64,000 nt of DNA, taken from the IMG/VR virus record IMGVR_UViG_3300024352_000023, positions 19,146-83,145 of that record; one strand, written 5' to 3'. This document shows positions 59,605 to 64,000 of the stretch, piece by piece. The notes under the pieces are model-generated. The model had not been told where the DNA came from. It saw nothing but the letters and a program-made list of their open reading frames with translations, and ran no database searches. A program made the position numbers and the translations under genes. This stretch comes from a virus. Every line of letters starts with the position of its first letter. Within the stretch, counting starts at the first letter, position 1.

Positions 59605-61887
59605 ATGGCTGACGCTAAGGCCAGGCTTCAAGAAATCATCAATGCCTATCTTGATAAAGATAGCAACATTGTTGTTGATACTGGCATTGTTGCGTCCCAC
59701 ATTGCTCAGATGAAACTCTTTGGCATCCGCCAAGGAGTTGAGTTCTTCCCGACCCAGGACAACTTCGGTGCACAACGCAAGGATTTCCTTGATCGTGTAC
59801 TGAAGTACAACAAGATGGATACACGCCTGGATTCTATCTGGGAGTATTTCCTTTGTGATGGCCAAGGGCTTTTCTATATTCGTCCAACCAAAAACAACTA
59901 CCGCCTCTATTACTTCCGTCAGCACGAATACCGTTCGTACTACAACGTCGACGGTGAGCTTGATGAGGTGGTGATCATCTATAGCTATAAGGTCAAGCGC
60001 GGCAACGGGTTTGGCGATCAGATCAATACCACCAACATTACAGGGTCTAGCTCCACATACAACCCTGGAGCAAAACGCTACATTCGTTTGTCGATCAAAG
60101 CAAACGAAATTGAAGAGACGCATTCAGAAGGTGAACTCACCTTTGATATGCCCACTTACTCAATGACAGGTAACACCAAGAAGTTACGTAACTCCCTTGG
60201 TTTCATTCCCTGCGTTGAGATCTTCAATAATCCTCAAGGCTTCTCATCGGAAGGCATCGGTGACTTTGATTCCATGGCGAATCACATCGTCACCCATGAC
60301 GACTTGATGCGGACGATTCGCAAGAACATTACCTTCTTTGGTAATCCGACTCTGCTGTCGTCTCGTCCCAAGACTGACCTGATTGAGTCCGGTGGCGACT
60401 CTGTGGTTCAGCGTCCATCGATTGCAGCGAACTCTGGTTTTGCAAGTCCGTCTCCCATGAGTCGGTCGATGTTCAAAGCTGATCCTGTCAGCCGTGGTGT
60501 TGATGGTCAGCTCAGGGTGCCGCGTGTGATCGCAAACCTGGAGCCTAACGACCGAGTTGGTTACATCGTCCCAGATGCCATCACTGGTGACCAAAACTCT
60601 TTCGCTCGCCAATACCGGGAAGAGATTCGTACTGCCCTTGGTGGTGTGGACGAACTTTCGATTTCAGCTGGTGTTACTGCAACGGAATACAAATCACTCT
60701 TCGGTCGTGTTGCTGCAACATCAAAGAAAAAAGCAAATGCTATTTACACACATGGCATCTGCAGGTGCCTTGAACTAATTATTTATCAAGAAGAACAGCT
60801 TTTCCGTTCCACTTTGGCTGCAGCTGCTGGTATCGAGAAGCCAGTACCTCTGCCTCCTGGCGCACCAGCAGAAGCTGAGCAAGGTTATCAAGACGCATTG
60901 CAAGCGTACAACGACCAGCTCAAGAAACTTATGATGGCGTTAATTGAGACCCAGATGATTCCACCCGGAGTTACTGGTCTCATACCGGATGGTGATGTAA
61001 CCGTCCAGTGGCGCTGGTTGGGTCCCGTTTACGAAGACTCGACTCAGGATATCCTGAACAACTCCATTGTTGTAAGAAACTTACAAGAGTTAGGTGTTGA
61101 TAGCATTGAAGCACTGAAATACCTCTTCCCGTCTAAGACGGATGAGGAACGGGCCTCGATGCTCTCGGGATTCCCGTTCAGGATGGTGAACGAATTACAG
61201 GGTGCATACTCTCAATTCGCTCGCCTTGTGGGGGGAATGATGCAGACTCCTCACCCGCAAGCACCGGATCTTCCGATGGCTGCGGATCCAAGATTGGATT
61301 TAACTCCATATCTGTATCGAACATTAGAAGCTCTACAAAAGGAGATGAGTTATGCAGGACGCTACCGTCCAATCGATCCCACAGACGAGCCCGGTTCCGG
61401 CAGCGGTGGCTCCCAGCAGCTACGTGGCACCAGCACCCAGCAGCTACCAAGCAGCTCCGAACCAGGGTCCAGTGGCGTATCAGGTGGGTACCAGCTACCC
61501 GCAAGCAGTACCGCAGGCGGCCCCCAGTTACCAATCCGCCCCTACTCAGTACGCCCCCCAATCCCAATCGGAGGCGACGGGCAATCCATGGGAATCGGCG
61601 TTCAACAAGGTGGTGAACCTGCTGAGCAGTCCGGTTCAATCCCCGTTCCAGGGTCAACCCTCTCAGACGACGCAATTCAGCCCAGCCAATTACGGCCAAG
61701 TCAGCGCCCAGGGTACGCAACAATCGGCTCCGCAGACCTGGCAAGCCAACCCGACATCCTCGCCCAACTCTTCCCCAACCTCCTCTCAAGTATCCTTGGA
61801 GCAGGTGGCGGATCTGCTCCAGTGGAGTCCGGAAAGCCGGTACGTGGTAAGCGCGTACGGCGTGGAAGCTCCCGCAATTCTCAATAA
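59605..61887 (+). CDS. Portal protein
   Basis: 760 residues from ATG 59605 (one codon into the longer frame, best ribosome site). N-terminal and middle parts show portal-like sequence: FFPTQDNFGAQRKDFLDRVL, LDSIWEYFLCDGQGLFYIRP, HIVTHDDLMRTIRKNITFFG, EEIRTALGGVDELSISAGVT. It forms the dodecameric ring for DNA passage and docks TerL. The last about 178 codons are Ser/Pro/Gly-rich and overlap the next gene out of frame. Confidence 0.82.
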   Translation: MADAKARLQEIINAYLDKDSNIVVDTGIVASHIAQMKLFGIRQGVEFFPTQDNFGAQRKDFLDRVLKYNKMDTRLDSIWEYFLCDGQGLFYIRPTKNNYRLYYFRQHEYRSYYNVDGELDEVVIIYSYKVKRGNGFGDQINTTNITGSSSTYNPGAKRYIRLSIKANEIEETHSEGELTFDMPTYSMTGNTKKLRNSLGFIPCVEIFNNPQGFSSEGIGDFDSMANHIVTHDDLMRTIRKNITFFGNPTLLSSRPKTDLIESGGDSVVQRPSIAANSGFASPSPMSRSMFKADPVSRGVDGQLRVPRVIANLEPNDRVGYIVPDAITGDQNSFARQYREEIRTALGGVDELSISAGVTATEYKSLFGRVAATSKKKANAIYTHGICRCLELIIYQEEQLFRSTLAAAAGIEKPVPLPPGAPAEAEQGYQDALQAYNDQLKKLMMALIETQMIPPGVTGLIPDGDVTVQWRWLGPVYEDSTQDILNNSIVVRNLQELGVDSIEALKYLFPSKTDEERASMLSGFPFRMVNELQGAYSQFARLVGGMMQTPHPQAPDLPMAADPRLDLTPYLYRTLEALQKEMSYAGRYRPIDPTDEPGSGSGGSQQLRGTSTQQLPSSSEPGSSGVSGGYQLPASSTAGGPQLPIRPYSVRPPIPIGGDGQSMGIGVQQGGEPAEQSGSIPVPGSTLSDDAIQPSQLRPSQRPGYATIGSADLASQPDILAQLFPNLLSSILGAGGGSAPVESGKPVRGKRVRRGSSRNSQ

Positions 61888-62311
61888 CTATGCCCTCCAA
61901 CTGGAAGGCATGCTGGATAGTGCAGTTGCCTGGGGCACCGAAGCCAAAGATCTGATCGAACAGTACGCCGAGTTTGCCGTCAACGAGCGTCAAGAGAACC
62001 AGGCTTACAACCAGATCCTGACCAACCCTGACATTCTCAGCGATTACACCCTCCAGTTCTTCGGTCCTGAAGGTCCGTACCCTGTGTACGAAAGCGAAGC
62101 TGAGCTTGCCACCCCTGGTTACCCAACCGAAATGGTGGATCCCAACACTGGTTACATGCCTGCTCCTCCTTCGGCTTCTGCTCCTCAGCAGCCCGAAAAC
62201 TTCTGGGGTACCTTCAAGCAGCAGATGGATTTCGATCCCAGCCAAGCTTGGCGCATTCTGAACCAAGCTCAGCCTCAAGTTGTTGCTAACAAACTCTTTG
62301 TGATGGAGTGA
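61352..62311 (+). CDS. Pro/Gln-rich head protein, scaffold-like, overlapping portal
   Basis: 319 residues with a strong AAGGAGAT ribosome site. First 120 are Pro/Ala/Gln/Ser-rich; NPWESAFNKVVNLL and the region NYALQLEGMLDSAVAWGTEA, VNERQENQAYNQILTNPDIL look conserved, ending QAQPQVVANKLFVME. Its position between portal and capsid fits a scaffold or head protein. It overlaps portal by 536 bases in the +1 frame. Confidence 0.65.
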   Translation: MQDATVQSIPQTSPVPAAVAPSSYVAPAPSSYQAAPNQGPVAYQVGTSYPQAVPQAAPSYQSAPTQYAPQSQSEATGNPWESAFNKVVNLLSSPVQSPFQGQPSQTTQFSPANYGQVSAQGTQQSAPQTWQANPTSSPNSSPTSSQVSLEQVADLLQWSPESRYVVSAYGVEAPAILNNYALQLEGMLDSAVAWGTEAKDLIEQYAEFAVNERQENQAYNQILTNPDILSDYTLQFFGPEGPYPVYESEAELATPGYPTEMVDPNTGYMPAPPSASAPQQPENFWGTFKQQMDFDPSQAWRILNQAQPQVVANKLFVME

Positions 62312-62315
62312 GGCC

Positions 62316-62897
62316 ATGCGTGGCTCTCTTAAATATGGTGTTCCTATTGCAGCTGGTTTAGGTACCGCTGCTTATGGCGCCGCACAAGGAGCCGAGCCTG
62401 GAGAAGCTGCACTGATGGGTGGCGCTGCCACCCTTGGCGGTGCAGCTGGACTTCTTGGAGCTCGTGCACTTGCAGGTAAATATAATCCTGCATTGATTGC
62501 TGCAGCACAAAAACAAGTCACTCAACTTGGCAACAAAATTGGTGACGTAGCACGTGATCTTCCAGCCGAAGGTTTACGGCGTAAAGCAGCTAATGTTGCA
62601 GCTGATGTGGTTTCTGCAGCAGATACTCGGTTGTTTGGTGATCCCCTGGCTGGTGTATCGGCAGCAATTCCGTTCCCAACTCAAGGTGTTCAACGCAACA
62701 TCGGTAAAGGTATTGCGGCTGGTTTAGTTCCGGCTTCTGCTCTAGCAGCAGGCGTGGGCGGTATGGCAGCAGCTCAGATCCCTGGAGCCCTTGGTGTACC
62801 AGGTTTTGTTCAACAGCCTGCCCTTGATCCCGAGTCTTACGGTTCTAGCAATTCTCTGGGTGCTCGTTACAAAGCTCCCACTATGCAGTACGTGTAA
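62316..62897 (+). CDS. Glycine-zipper head/ejection protein
   Basis: 193 residues. N-terminal Ala/Gly-rich segment (PIAAGLGTAAYGAAQGAEPG; ALMGGAATLGGAAGLLGARA) and a second near 140-165 (GIAAGLVPASALAAGVGGMA). Soluble helical part between. Similar in plan to the proteins at 49621 and 51127. Between head genes. No family known. Confidence 0.55.
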   Translation: MRGSLKYGVPIAAGLGTAAYGAAQGAEPGEAALMGGAATLGGAAGLLGARALAGKYNPALIAAAQKQVTQLGNKIGDVARDLPAEGLRRKAANVAADVVSAADTRLFGDPLAGVSAAIPFPTQGVQRNIGKGIAAGLVPASALAAGVGGMAAAQIPGALGVPGFVQQPALDPESYGSSNSLGARYKAPTMQYV

Positions 62898-63001
62898 TAA
62901 ATAAATTACCGACTGCTAAAATTTGTGTTAGATAAGACATATTCATGTCTGAATCTTTCACCCGATAAAACACTTCCTGCGACACTGGAGGATAAAACAA
63001 A

Positions 63002-64000
63002 GTGTTCATTGATAACGACTTTCCAAAGATTCTGGGTGCGGAACTTTACCGTCCCCACCCTGCGTATATCGCAGAAATGGCAGTGGAGCCTGTGGTGGTC
63101 CACGACTTCACCCGTCAGCCTGGTCAAACCGTTCAGTTAGACCGCTATAAGTTCTGGGGTACCCCTGGTACTAAGGACAGCCGCGAGCGCGTGTCCGACC
63201 AGACCATCGGTACGGCCAACAGCCGTAACATCACCAAGGAGAAAGTCCTGGTGGTGCTTAAGGAGTACACCGGTCCTGCAGATCCGGGTGATCCGACCCA
63301 GCCTTCGACCTTCAAGATCGCTCGTGAAACCCTGATTACCGCCCAGCGTCTGCTGCTGGACACCGGTAATCTGAACATGTTCCACCAGTCGATCGGCAGC
63401 CTGACCCTGCTCGACGACTATCGCCGGTGGCGTGACCGCGTCTTCATTGACGAACTTGCCAAAGCCGAAGCAAACGGTGCCGCTTCTACTACCCAGGGTG
63501 GTTACTACTTCGCTGGTGGCAAGACCAAGAACGCTTCTGGTCAAATCACCTACAGCGGCGCTGAGTATACCGCTGAAGTGCAGCAGTTCCAGGTGCGCAC
63601 TGACCTTCTGACCGTTGTTAAGGACCTGCGTAAGCGCAACGTTCCTACCTTCGCTGATGGTCTGTATCGCTGCATCTGCGATCCCACTTTCATGATGCAC
63701 CTGCGTCGTGATCCTGACTTCCGTGAGATCGTTCGTTACAGCGGCAACCCTGGCCAAGGCATGTACATGGGCAACCCCATGATGCCTAACAATGCCAGCT
63801 TCTACATGGGTCCCCAAGCTGGTCAGGGTTACTTCCTGGCTGGTGAACCTGTGATGCCGACTGGTGTTCAGTTCGAAGGTGTGAAGTTCTTCGAGTCGAC
63901 CAACTTCCCGACCAAGAACATCACCGCTTCCTTCGCTGGTACCGGCGGTACCTACGCTTCCCAAGAAGTGGCCCAAGGTTACTTCTTCGGCCCTCAGGCC
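63002..64000 (+). CDS. Major capsid protein, 3' end missing
   Basis: 333 codons from GTG 63002, preceded by GGAGG 10 bases upstream, running off the window. Starts MFIDNDFPKILGAELYRPHP; then VHDFTRQPGQTVQLDRYKFW, LLLDTGNLNMFHQSIGSLTL, FQVRTDLLTVVKDLRKRNVP, GLYRCICDPTFMMHLRRDPD. Segment order (R-QPGQTV-LDRYKFW, then YRCICDPTFM) fits phage major capsid proteins of the N4-gp56-like type. It would form the shell. Codon use is strongly biased, as for a highly expressed gene. Confidence 0.8.
   Translation, partial: MFIDNDFPKILGAELYRPHPAYIAEMAVEPVVVHDFTRQPGQTVQLDRYKFWGTPGTKDSRERVSDQTIGTANSRNITKEKVLVVLKEYTGPADPGDPTQPSTFKIARETLITAQRLLLDTGNLNMFHQSIGSLTLLDDYRRWRDRVFIDELAKAEANGAASTTQGGYYFAGGKTKNASGQITYSGAEYTAEVQQFQVRTDLLTVVKDLRKRNVPTFADGLYRCICDPTFMMHLRRDPDFREIVRYSGNPGQGMYMGNPMMPNNASFYMGPQAGQGYFLAGEPVMPTGVQFEGVKFFESTNFPTKNITASFAGTGGTYASQEVAQGYFFGPQA

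Noticed and set aside
61178-62317. 379-codon minus-strand open frame
   Set aside because: Antisense to the portal tail and the Pro/Gln-rich gene; open because of Pro/Ser/Gln codon use on the other strand.

Overview
This window is part of a lytic, tailed double-stranded DNA virus genome, most likely a cyanophage. It carries terminase, portal and capsid genes and a T7-type DNA polymerase. The cyanophage reading rests on auxiliary genes typical of such phages: a high-light-inducible protein (hli, ExxNGRxAM motif), S-adenosylmethionine decarboxylase (speD), thyX, two 2-oxoglutarate/Fe(II) oxygenases and a DUF4278-like protein. No integrase, repressor or attachment site was seen. The genome runs off both ends: a tail-fibre gene is cut at base 1 and the capsid gene at base 64000.

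Layout. 1-5.6 kb (+): repetitive tail-fibre/adhesin proteins, two oxygenases and a two-domain endolysin. 5.6-14.7 kb (mostly -): a structural-like protein, two HNH-like genes, a GT4 glycosyltransferase, speD, an 882-residue primase/helicase and a RecB-like nuclease. 14.7-22.8 kb (mostly +): hli with a tiny membrane peptide, a sugar cassette (two GT-A glycosyltransferases, GDP-mannose 4,6-dehydratase, and a PLP enzyme with His in place of the catalytic Lys, as in ColD/RfbH dehydratases), small basic proteins, a structured leader and tRNA-Pro. 22.8-46.3 kb (almost all -): a Dps-like ferritin, a virion protein and a long array of mostly small early/middle genes. These include Gp157-like, two SSB-like proteins, DNA polymerase A, Gp88-like, ThyX, a phosphomannose-isomerase cupin, an NrdR-type zinc ribbon, a PcfJ-like protein, an envelope trio (SH3b, membrane stalk, YkuD) and an unusual tRNA-Leu. 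46.3-46.8 kb is a gene-free divide. 46.8-64 kb is the late module (+): many membrane-active or low-complexity virion proteins, a putative small terminase, large terminase, an AbrB-like protein, portal, a proline/glutamine-rich protein and the major capsid protein.

The most unusual feature is in the leaders of the minus-strand array. Seven genes carry a 28-nt element that folds as a classical H-type pseudoknot (4-bp and 6-bp stems; loops 1, 1 and 6 nt). Paired changes maintain both stems, and wobble pairs show that the RNA is the gene-sense strand. An eighth copy is divergent. The element lies 18-35 nt upstream of AUGs that mostly have no Shine-Dalgarno sequence and often follow an unstructured CUCAACUCA-like leader. 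This resembles the T4 gene 32 translational operator, but spread over several genes, one of which encodes an SSB-like protein. A second, larger stem family with covariation occurs before two further genes. I know of no described RNA matching either, but no database could be searched.

Genes are tightly packed with many ATGA/TGATG overlaps. Minus-strand operons end in hairpin terminators. Many plus-strand genes have a TA(A/T/G)AAT box about 15-36 nt upstream of their start. Several annotatable starts lie well inside longer open frames because the leader elements happen to be open; I chose the internal starts and say why.
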